From NCBI GenBank assembly GCA_024404475.1, contig JAKSPV010000040.1, forward strand, positions 1 through 10,324: a DNA stretch of 10,324 bases. Direction: 5' to 3'. The notes below the pieces were generated by a model. The model was not told where the DNA came from, did no database searches, and worked only from the letters and a program-made list of their open reading frames with translations. The position numbers and the translations under genes are program-made. The stretch is from Clostridia bacterium (GTDB taxonomy: Bacteria; Bacillota; Clostridia; Oscillospirales; CAG-272). This document shows positions 1-7,101 of the stretch, in pieces (within the stretch, counting starts at the first letter, position 1; each line of letters opens with the position of its first letter).

Positions 1-321
1 GACGGCGCGCTCGGCGGAAAGGTCCTCATACGGCTCGCTCCGCTCCCATTCATAGATCAGTTCGGACGCTTTTCTGTCCAGAACAAAGCCGAATTTGGAG
101 ACGAGAGGCGTCAGGTGCTCCCGCAGAAAATGCACGGCTTCCGGCGCAAACGGATCTTTCTCAAAGAGCATTTCAAACTCTTTGGCAACGTCGAGGCAGA
201 AGCGGTACGACGTGATCGTGACGTTTCCCGCAGCATCGCGGAACACTTCGAGGGGCACGGCAATATCCGATGCACCGCTCAACACAAACGACTCAAACTC
301 CTGGTCTTCCAGACGGATCAT
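1..321 (-). CDS. Hypothetical protein, 5' part of a gene cut by the left window edge
   Basis: An ATG at 321-319 opens a reading frame of 107 codons without a stop that runs off the window edge, so only the N-terminal part is visible. A strong Shine-Dalgarno AAGGAGGTG (revcomp of 328-336) ends 6 nt before the start, and a near-consensus promoter lies just upstream, so I take this as a real gene. The protein starts MIRLEDQEFESFVLSG. It has no signal peptide or obvious membrane segment, is acidic, and mixes Phe/Leu with Glu/Asp as a soluble globular protein would. I do not recognise the family and see no P-loop, zinc or other catalytic motif in the visible part. It is transcribed divergently from lon, so nothing ties it functionally to the + strand genes. 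The gene is confident; the function is unknown. Confidence 0.75.
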   Translation of the reverse strand, partial: MIRLEDQEFESFVLSGASDIAVPLEVFRDAAGNVTITSYRFCLDVAKEFEMLFEKDPFAPEAVHFLREHLTPLVSKFGFVLDRKASELIYEWERSEPYEDLSAERAV

Positions 322-344
322 CGCCGACACCTCCTTTTTTCTCC

Positions 345-373
345 ATTTTACCGCGGAAACACCGTCCTGTCAA
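345..373 (-). promoter_or_regulatory. Sigma-A-type promoter for the leftward gene
   Basis: Read on the - strand, there is a perfect -35 TTGACA (revcomp of 368-373), a 17-nt spacer (351-367) and a -10 TAAAAT (revcomp of 345-350), one base off consensus. Transcription should start near 338, giving a very short leader of about 17 nt that carries the Shine-Dalgarno. This fits the housekeeping sigma-70/sigma-A class, and its position just ahead of the leftward start codon supports that gene being real. Confidence 0.8.
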
Positions 374-453
374 GGCGTCGCCTGCAAAGGAGCGGCGCCA
401 AACGCATATTTTTCGTGACTTTTTGCTTACCTATGGATTTTTGAAAATTTGTG

Positions 454-462
454 TGCTATAAT
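454..462 (+). promoter_or_regulatory. Extended -10 promoter for lon and the downstream genes
   Basis: TGCTATAAT at 454-462 is a perfect TGnTATAAT extended -10 element in the AT-rich part of the intergenic region. No good -35 stands at 17-18 nt; the bases there (about 433-439) match TTGACA poorly, as is common for extended -10 promoters. The inferred start near 469 gives a leader of roughly 89 nt before lon. No CIRCE or CtsR-type operator was seen next to it. It is the only convincing + strand promoter in the window. Confidence 0.65.
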
Positions 463-481
463 GAAGATGTATAGATATATC

Positions 482-503
482 CTGAGAAGTATTTGCTTTT
501 CAG
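482..503 (+). promoter_or_regulatory. Stem-loop in the lon 5' leader
   Basis: CTGAGAAG (482-489) pairs with CTTTTCAG (496-503) to give 8 bp with one G-U wobble, closing a 6-nt loop, shortly after the predicted transcription start. No U-run follows directly, so it does not look like a terminator. A second small palindrome, GTAC-agaa-GTAC, lies at 525-536 just ahead of the lon ribosome binding site (AAAGGA, 541-546). A role in mRNA stability, translation or protein binding is possible, but none is shown. The fold is visible; the function is inference. Confidence 0.35.
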
Positions 504-557
504 TTTACCGACAAATCATCCACCGTACAGAAGTACCCAGAAAGGATCCCCGCATTT

Positions 558-2981
558 ATGTCCCGTTACGTTGAAAAAATCGAAAAACTGACGCTCCCCA
601 TGATCCCGATGCGCGGGCTTGTTGCGTTTCCCGGCATCCCGCTGAACTTTGAGCTCGAACGCGATTTCTCGATCGCGGCGCTCGAAGAGGCACAGGCGGG
701 CGACATGTGCGTTTTTCTTGCCGCACAGCGCGATATCGCCGTTGAAAAGCCCACGTCGAAAGACATCTATCAGACGGGCGTCATCGTCCGCATCCGGCAG
801 TCACTGAAAGCGCCCGAGGGCGTTTACCGCGTCGTGGCCGAAGGTCTGTCCCGCGCGACGGCGCTCGAATACTACATGCAGGGCGGCTGCTTCCGCGCGA
901 ACGTGCTTTCCAAAACGATCTCGCTCGGGAATACCGAAAACGACGTGCGCTGCGAGGCGCTCATGAAAGAGACCGTCGAGGTGCTCGAGGGCATTCTCTC
1001 GTTCCTGCCGAACGTTTCAAACGACCTCTCCGCCCGCGTCCGTTCGATCAAAAATCCCGGTCTGCTCGCCGACTTCATCGCGTCGAGCGTCCTTGCCCGT
1101 CTTGAGGACAAGCAGGCCGTGCTCGAAGAATACAACCCGCTCCGCCGGCTGGAAACGCTGATGGTGCTTCTCGAATCCGAATCGAAGCTGCTCCAGACCG
1201 AGGCGGACATCCACCGCCGCGTGCGCGAGCAGATCGACCAGAACCAGCGCGATTACTATCTGCGCGAGCAGCTCAAGATCATCCAGGGCGAGCTCGGTAT
1301 GGATTCCGAGGACGAAGTCAACGAATACTATGACAAGATCGACAAGGCAAATCTGCCGGAAGAAGTGCGCGAGAAGCTGCTGAAAGAAACGGCGCGGCTC
1401 GCCAAGTCGCCCTTCGGCTCGCCGGAGGCGACCGTGCAGCGCAACTACCTCGACGCCTGCCTTGAGATCCCGTGGAGCAAGACGACGAAGGACCGCATCG
1501 ACATCGCCGCGGCGCGCCGCGTGCTCGATGCCGACCATGACGGGCTCGAAAAAGTCAAGAAACGCATCATCGAATTTCTTGCCGTCAGACAGCTGAATCC
1601 CGACTGCAAGGGGCAGATTCTCTGCCTCGTCGGCCCTCCCGGTGTCGGCAAGACGTCGCTCGGACGTTCCGTGGCGCGCGCGATGAAACGGAAATACGTC
1701 CGCGTGTCGCTCGGCGGCATCCGCGACGAGGCCGAGATCAGAGGCCACCGCAAAACCTACGTCGCCGCGATGCCGGGACGCATCGTCACCGCGCTCGCCC
1801 AGTGCGGCAGCCGCAACCCCGTCATGCTGCTCGACGAGATCGACAAGCTCTGCTCCGATCTGCACGGCGACCCGTCGTCAGCACTTTTGGAAGTGCTCGA
1901 TCCGGAACAGAACAAGTATTTCCGCGATCATTTCATCGAGCTGCCGGTCGATCTGTCCGACTGCCTGTTCATCGCGACGGCCAACACGCTCGACACCGTG
2001 CCGCGTCCGCTCATTGACCGCATGGAGGTCATCGAGCTGAATACGTACACGCCGAACGAGAAGCTGGCGATCGCCAAGCATCATCTTCTGCCGAAGCAGC
2101 TGAAGCGTCACGGACTCACGGCCCGCTCGCTGAAACTGCCCGACGAGACGATCCGCGCTTTGATCGATGGCTTCACGCGCGAATCCGGCGTCCGCAATCT
2201 CGAGCGCGAGATCGGCTCGCTCTGCCGCAAGGCGGCGTGCCGCATCATCGACGAAGGCGTGAAATCCGTCACGGTCCGCCCGGAAGAGCTGGAAAACTAT
2301 CTCGGACCGAAGAAGATCCTGCCGGACAAGATCGCACCGGAGGACGAGATCGGCGTTGTCAACGGGCTTGCTTTTACGGAGTCCGGCGGCGACCTTCTCA
2401 AAGTCGAGGCGACTGTCATGGAGGGCACCGGAAAGATCGAACTGACCGGTTCGCTCGGCGACGTCATGAAGGAATCCGCGCACATCGCGGTGAGCTACAT
2501 ACGCGCCCACGCGGCAGAACTCGGTGTTCCCGCCGACTTCTATAAGACGAAAGACGTCCACGTGCACTTCCCCGAGGGCGCGGTGCCGAAGGACGGCCCG
2601 TCCGCGGGTGTGACGATGGTCACTGCGCTTGTCAGCGCGCTGACCGGAAAGCCCGTCCGCCGCGATCTCGCCATGACCGGCGAGGTGACGCTGACGGGGC
2701 GCGTGCTCCCGATCGGCGGACTGCGCGAGAAGACGACGGCCGCCTGGGGCGCCGGTGTTTCCGCGGTCTGCATTCCCGCGGAGAACATGCGTGATCTCGA
2801 AGAGATCGACCAGGGCGTACGGCAGTCGCTGCTTTTCATTCCCTGCCGTCACGTTTCCGACGTGCTCCGCGAAGCGCTCACCTTGGAAGGCGTATCGGAG
2901 ATCGTCCGGAAACCGAGCGAGGAGATCCCCGCGTCTATCGTTTACACGCCCGGCCAGCCGCAGCGGCGGGCCGAAATCTGA
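558..2981 (+). CDS. lon: ATP-dependent protease Lon (LonA type, S16 family)
   Basis: A cytosolic AAA+ serine protease that unfolds and degrades damaged proteins and selected regulators as a homohexamer. At 807 residues it has the normal LonA length. In order: the N-terminal substrate-binding LON domain (about 10-210), a helical linker with the typical NQRDYYLREQLK segment near 235, the AAA+ module with Walker A GPPGVGKT (359-366, Lys365), Walker B MLLDEID (423-429), sensor 1 ATAN (473-476), arginine finger Arg488 and sensor 2 Arg546, then the protease domain with catalytic Ser682 in PKDGPSAG and Lys725. The Ser-Lys distance of 43 equals that of E. coli Lon (679/722). All key residues are intact. 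A polar tail of about 30 residues ends the protein. The ATG at 558 has AAAGGA (541-546) upstream. It heads the + strand unit; the clpX often found upstream in Firmicutes is not adjacent here. Confidence 0.98.
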   Translation: MSRYVEKIEKLTLPMIPMRGLVAFPGIPLNFELERDFSIAALEEAQAGDMCVFLAAQRDIAVEKPTSKDIYQTGVIVRIRQSLKAPEGVYRVVAEGLSRATALEYYMQGGCFRANVLSKTISLGNTENDVRCEALMKETVEVLEGILSFLPNVSNDLSARVRSIKNPGLLADFIASSVLARLEDKQAVLEEYNPLRRLETLMVLLESESKLLQTEADIHRRVREQIDQNQRDYYLREQLKIIQGELGMDSEDEVNEYYDKIDKANLPEEVREKLLKETARLAKSPFGSPEATVQRNYLDACLEIPWSKTTKDRIDIAAARRVLDADHDGLEKVKKRIIEFLAVRQLNPDCKGQILCLVGPPGVGKTSLGRSVARAMKRKYVRVSLGGIRDEAEIRGHRKTYVAAMPGRIVTALAQCGSRNPVMLLDEIDKLCSDLHGDPSSALLEVLDPEQNKYFRDHFIELPVDLSDCLFIATANTLDTVPRPLIDRMEVIELNTYTPNEKLAIAKHHLLPKQLKRHGLTARSLKLPDETIRALIDGFTRESGVRNLEREIGSLCRKAACRIIDEGVKSVTVRPEELENYLGPKKILPDKIAPEDEIGVVNGLAFTESGGDLLKVEATVMEGTGKIELTGSLGDVMKESAHIAVSYIRAHAAELGVPADFYKTKDVHVHFPEGAVPKDGPSAGVTMVTALVSALTGKPVRRDLAMTGEVTLTGRVLPIGGLREKTTAAWGAGVSAVCIPAENMRDLEEIDQGVRQSLLFIPCRHVSDVLREALTLEGVSEIVRKPSEEIPASIVYTPGQPQRRAEI

Positions 2982-2999
2982 CACAGCGAGGTCGCCGAC

Positions 3000-3599
3000 T
3001 TGAAACTCAATCTCAACAACGCATCGCTCCGTATCTCGGCGGGACTGGCAAAACAGTTCCCGACCGATCCCGTTCCGCAGATCACGTTTTCAGGTCGTTC
3101 CAACGTCGGGAAAAGCTCGCTGATCAACATGCTGCTCGGGCGGAAATCGCTCGCGCGCGTCAGCGGCGAGCCCGGCAAGACGATCACGGTCAATTTCTAC
3201 GACGTCGATCACAAGCTGTTTCTCGTCGATCTGCCCGGCTACGGCTTCGCCAAACGGACTTTCGAGGACAAGCAGCGCTGGTCGGCGCTGACGGACAGCT
3301 ATTTCACAAAGAACCCGCACTTTGATCTCGTGCATCTCGTCGTGCAGCTCGTGGACAGCCGCATCGGCATGACGGCGGACGACGACGAAATGCTCGCGTA
3401 TCTTTCGTCGCTCGGCATCCCGTTCGTGATCGTCGCCACCAAGGCGGACAAACTGAACAAGACGGAACGCGAAGCGTCGGAGCGTGCGATCCGCTTGCAT
3501 CCCAGCGCATGCGACGCCGTCGGCATCATCTTCACGTCAGCGAAGTCGAAAGACGGGCGCGACGAACTCTGGCACGCGATCGAGGACGCCTGCCGCTGA
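3000..3599 (+). CDS. engB: Ribosome biogenesis GTP-binding protein EngB/YsxC/YihA
   Basis: A small TRAFAC-class GTPase needed for late assembly of the 50S subunit; essential in B. subtilis and E. coli. The protein is 199 residues, the usual size. Visible motifs are G1 GRSNVGKSS (32-40), the G2 Thr in PGKT (58-61), G3 DLPGYG (77-82), G4 TKAD (147-150) and G5 TSAK (179-182). GRSNVGKS and DLPGYGFA are family hallmarks that separate it from EngA and Era. Translation probably starts at TTG 3000, preceded by GAGGT at 2988-2992; the family's N-terminus (KLNLNNASLRIS, just before the G domain) fits this start and no good ATG lies nearby. It follows lon by 18 nt, the common Firmicute lon-engB pair, and is likely cotranscribed. 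The rare TTG start may lower its expression relative to lon. Confidence 0.97.
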   Translation: MKLNLNNASLRISAGLAKQFPTDPVPQITFSGRSNVGKSSLINMLLGRKSLARVSGEPGKTITVNFYDVDHKLFLVDLPGYGFAKRTFEDKQRWSALTDSYFTKNPHFDLVHLVVQLVDSRIGMTADDDEMLAYLSSLGIPFVIVATKADKLNKTEREASERAIRLHPSACDAVGIIFTSAKSKDGRDELWHAIEDACR

Positions 3600-3622
3600 A
3601 AAATCCAAGGACGGAGGAAAAC

Positions 3623-4333
3623 ATGTCGTCCATCGAAATCATCTCTCTTCTCTGCGCCCTGCCGGGGACGCTCATCGCGCTGTCGTTCCATGAGTTTTCG
3701 CACGCGTTTGCCGCGCATCGGCTCGGCGACGATACGGCGAAACGGGCCGGACGGCTCTCGCTGAACCCGCTCCGGCATCTCGATCCGATCGGTGCGATCT
3801 GTATGCTTCTGTTCCGCTTCGGCTGGGCAAAGCCCGTGCCGATCGACGCGCGGAATTTCAAAAAGCCGAAGCGCGGCATGGCACTCTCGGCGCTGGCGGG
3901 TCCCGTGTCGAACCTGCTGCTCGCTTTCATCGGGATCTTCATTTTCGCACTCGTGACGCCGCACCTCAGCGTTGAGGAAGGAAACGGTGTGATCTACTAT
4001 CAGCGCGGGGCGGAATGGCAGCTCGCCGTTTACCTCGTTCTGTATTCGTTCTACGCATTGAACCTTGCGCTGGCGGTGTTCAACTTCCTGCCGATCCCGC
4101 CGCTCGACGGCTCCCGCATTTTTCTCTCGTTCCTGCCTGACCGGCTGTATTTCCGCGTGATGCGCTACGAGCGCGTCATCCTCCTCGGCGTTTTCGTTTA
4201 TTTCATCGCCTGCCGCGTCGCGAACTCGATCTTCCGTGTCGATATCGATTTCGTCTCGCGATTTATCTCGTTCATCATTTCTTATGTGGAAGAGGGCATG
4301 TTCTTTCTCGTGAAGCTCCTGCCTTTTGTGTGA
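3623..4333 (+). CDS. Site-2 protease family (M50) membrane zinc metalloprotease
   Basis: An intramembrane metalloprotease of the small, PDZ-less M50 group (YwhC/Rv2869-like relatives). The zinc motif HEFSH (23-27) lies in the first membrane helix, and the third ligand comes from NFLPIPPLDG (154-163), matching NxxPxxxLDG with Asp162. Further hydrophobic segments lie at about 56-66, 87-112, 134-157 and 184-204, and the conserved GWAKPVPID stretch is at 67-75. At 236 residues it has the usual length for the group. I chose ATG 3623 because GGAGG (3614-3618) sits just upstream and the signature helix begins directly after; an in-frame ATG at 3509 would add 38 basic residues overlapping engB and has no support. 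The gene sits directly before scpA, a common Firmicute arrangement. The substrate is unknown; SpoIVFB- or RseP-like roles cannot be claimed from sequence alone. Confidence 0.93.
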   Translation: MSSIEIISLLCALPGTLIALSFHEFSHAFAAHRLGDDTAKRAGRLSLNPLRHLDPIGAICMLLFRFGWAKPVPIDARNFKKPKRGMALSALAGPVSNLLLAFIGIFIFALVTPHLSVEEGNGVIYYQRGAEWQLAVYLVLYSFYALNLALAVFNFLPIPPLDGSRIFLSFLPDRLYFRVMRYERVILLGVFVYFIACRVANSIFRVDIDFVSRFISFIISYVEEGMFFLVKLLPFV

Positions 4334-4336
4334 CGT

Positions 4337-5131
4337 ATGGAACAAATCACTTATAAACTCGATCTGTTCGAGGGACCGCTCGACCTGCTCCTCTCGCTGA
4401 TCGAAAAAAACAAACTGGATATCAACGACATCCCGATCTCGCTGCTCTGCGATCAGTACCTCGACTACCTGAAAAAAGCCGAGGACGCGAGCATCGAGCT
4501 TTCGGCGGAATTCGTCGTCATGGCGACGGAGCTCATGCTGATCAAAAGCCGGATGCTCCTGCCACGGACGTCGCCCGAAGAGGAAGACCCGAGAGCCGAC
4601 CTCGCCGCCGCCCTTCTGGAATACCAGAGGGCAAAGGAAGCCGCAAAGCAGCTCGGGCCGCGCCACGAGGAGTACGGTCTCCGCATGACGAAGGACACGG
4701 ACGAGGTCACGGTGGACAAGAAATTTGTCGCCGATCACGACGCGGAACTGCTTTTCCTCGCGTACAACCGCGTTCTATCCAGCATCCGCGTGTCCGACGA
4801 AGAAGCAAAAAAGGAATTCGAGCCTCTGATCCGCCAGAAGGTCGTTTCCGTCGCCGAAGTCACGGACCGGCTGGCAAGCCGGCTCTCGACGCGGGAAAAA
4901 GTCTCGCTGGACTCCGTCTTCCGCACTGCCTCGTCCCGCCACGAACTCGTTTCGATGTTCATGGCGCTGCTCGAGATGCTGAAGACCGGCCTGCTCGACG
5001 TCTTTGAAGAAAACGTACCGGAGGGCTCCGTCATCAACGTCTGCACGGACGTTGCCGTGGCGCTCCGTCCCGGAACGACGGACGAGGAATTCTCCCGCGC
5101 CGTCGCCGACATGAAAAAATCCGAATATTAA
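4337..5131 (+). CDS. scpA: Segregation and condensation protein A (kleisin)
   Basis: ScpA is the kleisin subunit of the SMC-ScpA-ScpB condensin. It bridges the SMC heads and binds a ScpB dimer, helping to organise and separate newly replicated origins. The 264-residue length is typical. The N-terminal block around FEGPLDLLLSLIEKNKLDI (about 11-29) is the family signature, followed by helices that bind the SMC neck, an acidic linker near 75-90 that leads into the ScpB-binding middle, and a C-terminal winged helix (about 180-260) that caps the SMC head. The ATG is only 3 nt after the M50 stop and has no clear Shine-Dalgarno, so translation is probably coupled to the upstream gene. It forms a functional pair with the next gene. 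SMC itself is not in the window. Confidence 0.97.
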   Translation: MEQITYKLDLFEGPLDLLLSLIEKNKLDINDIPISLLCDQYLDYLKKAEDASIELSAEFVVMATELMLIKSRMLLPRTSPEEEDPRADLAAALLEYQRAKEAAKQLGPRHEEYGLRMTKDTDEVTVDKKFVADHDAELLFLAYNRVLSSIRVSDEEAKKEFEPLIRQKVVSVAEVTDRLASRLSTREKVSLDSVFRTASSRHELVSMFMALLEMLKTGLLDVFEENVPEGSVINVCTDVAVALRPGTTDEEFSRAVADMKKSEY

Positions 5132-5148
5132 CGGAAGGTTGCACCTGT

Positions 5149-5826
5149 ATGAATATGGAACAGACCGAACAGAATATACCGGCAGAAGAAATTCCTGCCG
5201 CAGAAGAAGCGCCGATCGACATGCGGCACTCGGAGGAGATCCTCGAGGCGATCCTCTTTGCCGCCGGTCACCCGCTCACTTACGCCAAGATCGGCTCCGT
5301 TCTCGGCGTGACCGACGAGACCGCGAAAAAAATCGCGGAAGACTACGCTGCCGTTTATAACCGCACGGACGGCGATATCCCGCGGGGTGTGATGCTGCTG
5401 CTCTTCCCCGACAGCTGCCAGCTCTGCACGAGAGAGGAATTCGGGCAGTACGTCCGCGAGGCGCTCGGCATCCGCCGCGGCGGAAACCTCTCGCAGTCGT
5501 CGATCGAGACGCTGGCGATCATCGCGTACAACGAACCCGTCACGCGCGCCTACATCGAAACGGTGCGCGGCGTCGATTCGTCATACGCCGTCACATCGCT
5601 CTGCGAGAAAAACCTGATCGAGGTCTGCGGACGTCTCGACGTCCCCGGCCGGCCGCTGCTCTACCGCACGACGCCCGATTTTCTCCGCGTTTTCGGTCTC
5701 TCGAGCATCAGCGAGCTGCCCGAAGTCTCCGCGATGTCTTTCGCCGAGGAGAACGAAGACGCGCTACTCATGGACGAGGTGCCGTCCGCCGAGGCGGACG
5801 ATGACGCTCCGGAAACGGAAGCATAA
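5149..5826 (+). CDS. scpB: Segregation and condensation protein B
   Basis: ScpB is the dimeric winged-helix (kite) partner of ScpA in the SMC condensin. Its first winged helix starts around SEEILEAILFAAGHPLT (28-44). The second spans about 110-184 and contains the hallmark stretches SIETLAIIAYNEPVTRAYIE and LDVPGRPLLYRTTPDFL. Both N- and C-terminal tails are acidic and low in complexity (residues 4-24 and about 195-225), a normal place for variation in this family. The protein has 225 residues, slightly long because of the tails. GGAAGG at 5133-5138 lies 10 nt before ATG 5149; an in-frame ATG at 5155 is a close alternative that would drop two residues. The gap to scpA is 17 nt, consistent with one transcript. 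Confidence 0.96.
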   Translation: MNMEQTEQNIPAEEIPAAEEAPIDMRHSEEILEAILFAAGHPLTYAKIGSVLGVTDETAKKIAEDYAAVYNRTDGDIPRGVMLLLFPDSCQLCTREEFGQYVREALGIRRGGNLSQSSIETLAIIAYNEPVTRAYIETVRGVDSSYAVTSLCEKNLIEVCGRLDVPGRPLLYRTTPDFLRVFGLSSISELPEVSAMSFAEENEDALLMDEVPSAEADDDAPETEA

Positions 5827-5846
5827 ATCCGAAAGGAGACAACCGC

Positions 5847-6590
5847 GTGACTGCGCTTTACGTCATCGCGGCCGCCGCGCTGTTCCTCTTTCTGCTGCTG
5901 GCGCTGCCGGCCGATCTGATCCTCACCTGCCGCGATGAAATCACGCTGACGCTGCGCGTTCTGTTTCTCCGTTTTCCGCTCGTTCCGAAAAAGGAGAAGC
6001 CGCCAAAGCTGTCGCACTTCACGGCCGAAGGATACCGCCGTCAGGTCGCAAATGACACCAAAGAAGCCGCCGAAAAGCAGAAAAAGGCCGACGACAAGGC
6101 CGCCAAAAAAGCCGCCCAAAAAGGCGCTGACGCGCCCGGAGAGAAGCGTTCCCTTTCCGCTCTTCTCGACAAGGTCGGCGGGATCAAAAACATCGCCGTA
6201 CGTGTCATTGAACGTTTCGCCAGACGGCTGACCATCCGCGTCAGGCGGTGCGATATTTCGATCGGGACGGGAGACGCGGCATCGACCGCGCTGGCGACAG
6301 GCGCCGTGAACGCCGCGCTGTACGGGCTCGCCGAAGTGCTCCGGAATACGTCCGGGCTCGACGACGAATCCGCCGGGAAGCTTTATGCCTCGCCCGATTT
6401 TCTCGGCGAGGGATTTCACACCGACCTCGATATTCTCTTCCGCATCCGCGTGTTCGGCGTCTTCGACGTCGCGTTCACCGCGCTGAAAGCGTTTCTGAAA
6501 GAAAAAAAGCGCATCATGCCGGCAAAATCCGGCAAAGATGCAGACGATACCAAGCATACGAATCAAGAAAAGGAGCAAACCAATGGCTGA
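5847..6590 (+). CDS. DUF2953 domain protein, YtfI-like, single-pass membrane
   Basis: A 247-residue protein starting at GTG 5847, with AAAGGAG (5832-5838) 8 nt upstream. Residues 4-26 form one hydrophobic N-terminal segment, followed by the family's beta-rich stretch (RDEITLTLRVLFLRFPL). A Lys/Ala/Glu-rich linker lies at about 62-100, and the C-terminal half carries the DUF2953 pattern: Thr/Ala-rich helix, ALYGLAEVLR, then DLDILFRIRVFGVFDV. The tail is very basic and polar. The immediate ytfJ-type gene downstream, overlapping by 8 nt, reproduces the B. subtilis ytfI-ytfJ pair and strongly supports this call. The molecular function is unknown; a sporulation- or envelope-linked role is inferred only from the partner. 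The K/A-rich linker is in frame and uses the same GC-rich codons as its surroundings, so it is not a frameshift. Confidence 0.85.
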   Translation: MTALYVIAAAALFLFLLLALPADLILTCRDEITLTLRVLFLRFPLVPKKEKPPKLSHFTAEGYRRQVANDTKEAAEKQKKADDKAAKKAAQKGADAPGEKRSLSALLDKVGGIKNIAVRVIERFARRLTIRVRRCDISIGTGDAASTALATGAVNAALYGLAEVLRNTSGLDDESAGKLYASPDFLGEGFHTDLDILFRIRVFGVFDVAFTALKAFLKEKKRIMPAKSGKDADDTKHTNQEKEQTNG

Positions 6591-7023
6591 CAACAAACTG
6601 AATGAGATCATCAGCACCGCGCTCGAAAAAATGCAGGGCATCTCCGACGGCAACACCGTGATCGGCAAGCCGATCGAAACTCCGTCCGGCACGACGATCA
6701 TCCCCGTTTCGAGAGTATCGCTCGGGCTCGTTTCCGGCGGTGTCGATTATTTCGGCAAAAATCAGGCGAACACGCAGAAGTCCTCCGCCGGCAACAATTT
6801 CGGCGGCGGCGGTGCGACCGGCGTTTCGATCGTTCCCGTTTCTTTTCTGATCATCTCGCCCAGCGGCAGCGTTGACGTCGTCAGCGCCAGCGCACCGCCC
6901 GTTCCCTCGGATCCGGTTTCGAGAGTCGTCGATCTCGTCGAGGGCGCACCCGAACTCATCGAAAAGATCCGGGCGCTGTTCCCGAAAAAGGAAAAGTCCG
7001 GCGAGAGCGGAAACGAGGGCTGA
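6583..7023 (+). CDS. ytfJ: GerW/YtfJ family sporulation-associated protein
   Basis: A 146-residue YtfJ/GerW-type protein (Spore_YtfJ family). In B. subtilis the homologue is made in sporulation and affects L-alanine germination; its biochemistry is not established. Family features seen: an N-terminal helix (4-18), GKPIETPSGTTIIPVSRVSLG (starting at 28), a flexible region with the Gly-rich run FGGGGATG (73-80), then the hydrophobic strand VSIVPVSFLII (81-91) and a C-terminal helix with a Lys-rich end. There is no signal peptide. The ATG at 6583 has AAGGAG (6570-6575) 7 nt upstream, so I prefer it to an in-frame ATG at 6538. It overlaps the DUF2953 stop by 8 nt, implying coupled translation. 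Homologues also occur in non-sporulating Firmicutes and Actinobacteria, so it does not prove sporulation. Confidence 0.92.
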   Translation: MADNKLNEIISTALEKMQGISDGNTVIGKPIETPSGTTIIPVSRVSLGLVSGGVDYFGKNQANTQKSSAGNNFGGGGATGVSIVPVSFLIISPSGSVDVVSASAPPVPSDPVSRVVDLVEGAPELIEKIRALFPKKEKSGESGNEG

Positions 7024-7056
7024 TCCTGCCCGTTTTTTCCGTGCATGACGGCAGGA
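7024..7056 (+). repeat. Inverted repeat between ytfJ and the carboxypeptidase gene
   Basis: TCCTGCC (7024-7030) is perfectly complementary to GGCAGGA (7050-7056). An alternative register with one bulged C extends the stem to 9 bp (inner CGT 7031-7033 with ACG 7048-7050). The loop is 14-19 nt and T-rich. No T-run follows the 3' arm, so it is not a standard intrinsic terminator; it could be an mRNA processing or stability element. It fills the largest + strand gap (7024-7101), where I see no clear promoter. Confidence 0.4.
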
Positions 7057-7101
7057 GGTGCGGCCAAACTGTCTCCAGATACCATATCCGAGGAGACATT
7101 T

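Noticed and set aside
423..446. TTGCTT (423-428) and TTGAAA (441-446) as the -35 of the lon promoter
   Set aside because: Spacers to TATAAT would be 28 and 10 nt, both outside the workable range.
95..461. Overlapping + strand frames at the left edge (about 60-110 codons)
   Set aside because: They are opposite the leftward gene, which has an excellent SD and promoter; these frames have odd composition and run into the lon promoter.
1017..2984. Two long antisense frames opposite lon (282 and 368 codons)
   Set aside because: They mirror the codon pattern of lon; no plausible start signals or recognisable protein features.
3299..4738. A 479-codon open frame on the - strand, antisense to engB, the M50 gene and scpA
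   Set aside because: It lies opposite three clear conserved genes, its translation is rich in Arg/His/Glu without any domain, and such long antisense frames are expected from GC-rich third positions.
6025..6150. Lys/Ala-rich low-complexity stretch in the DUF2953 protein as a frameshift or repeat insertion
   Set aside because: The frame stays open, codon use matches the flanks, and a variable charged linker is acceptable at this place; no exact DNA repeat is present.
5661..6701. A 346-codon antisense frame opposite scpB, the DUF2953 gene and the start of ytfJ
   Set aside because: It crosses three supported genes, and its Phe/Leu-rich and Ser-rich parts are complements of the Lys/Ala-rich linker and other coding stretches.
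7045..7101. Upstream in-frame ATG at 7045 as start of the carboxypeptidase
   Set aside because: The signal peptide would no longer be N-terminal, the start lies inside the inverted repeat, and ATG 7102 has a well-placed SD.
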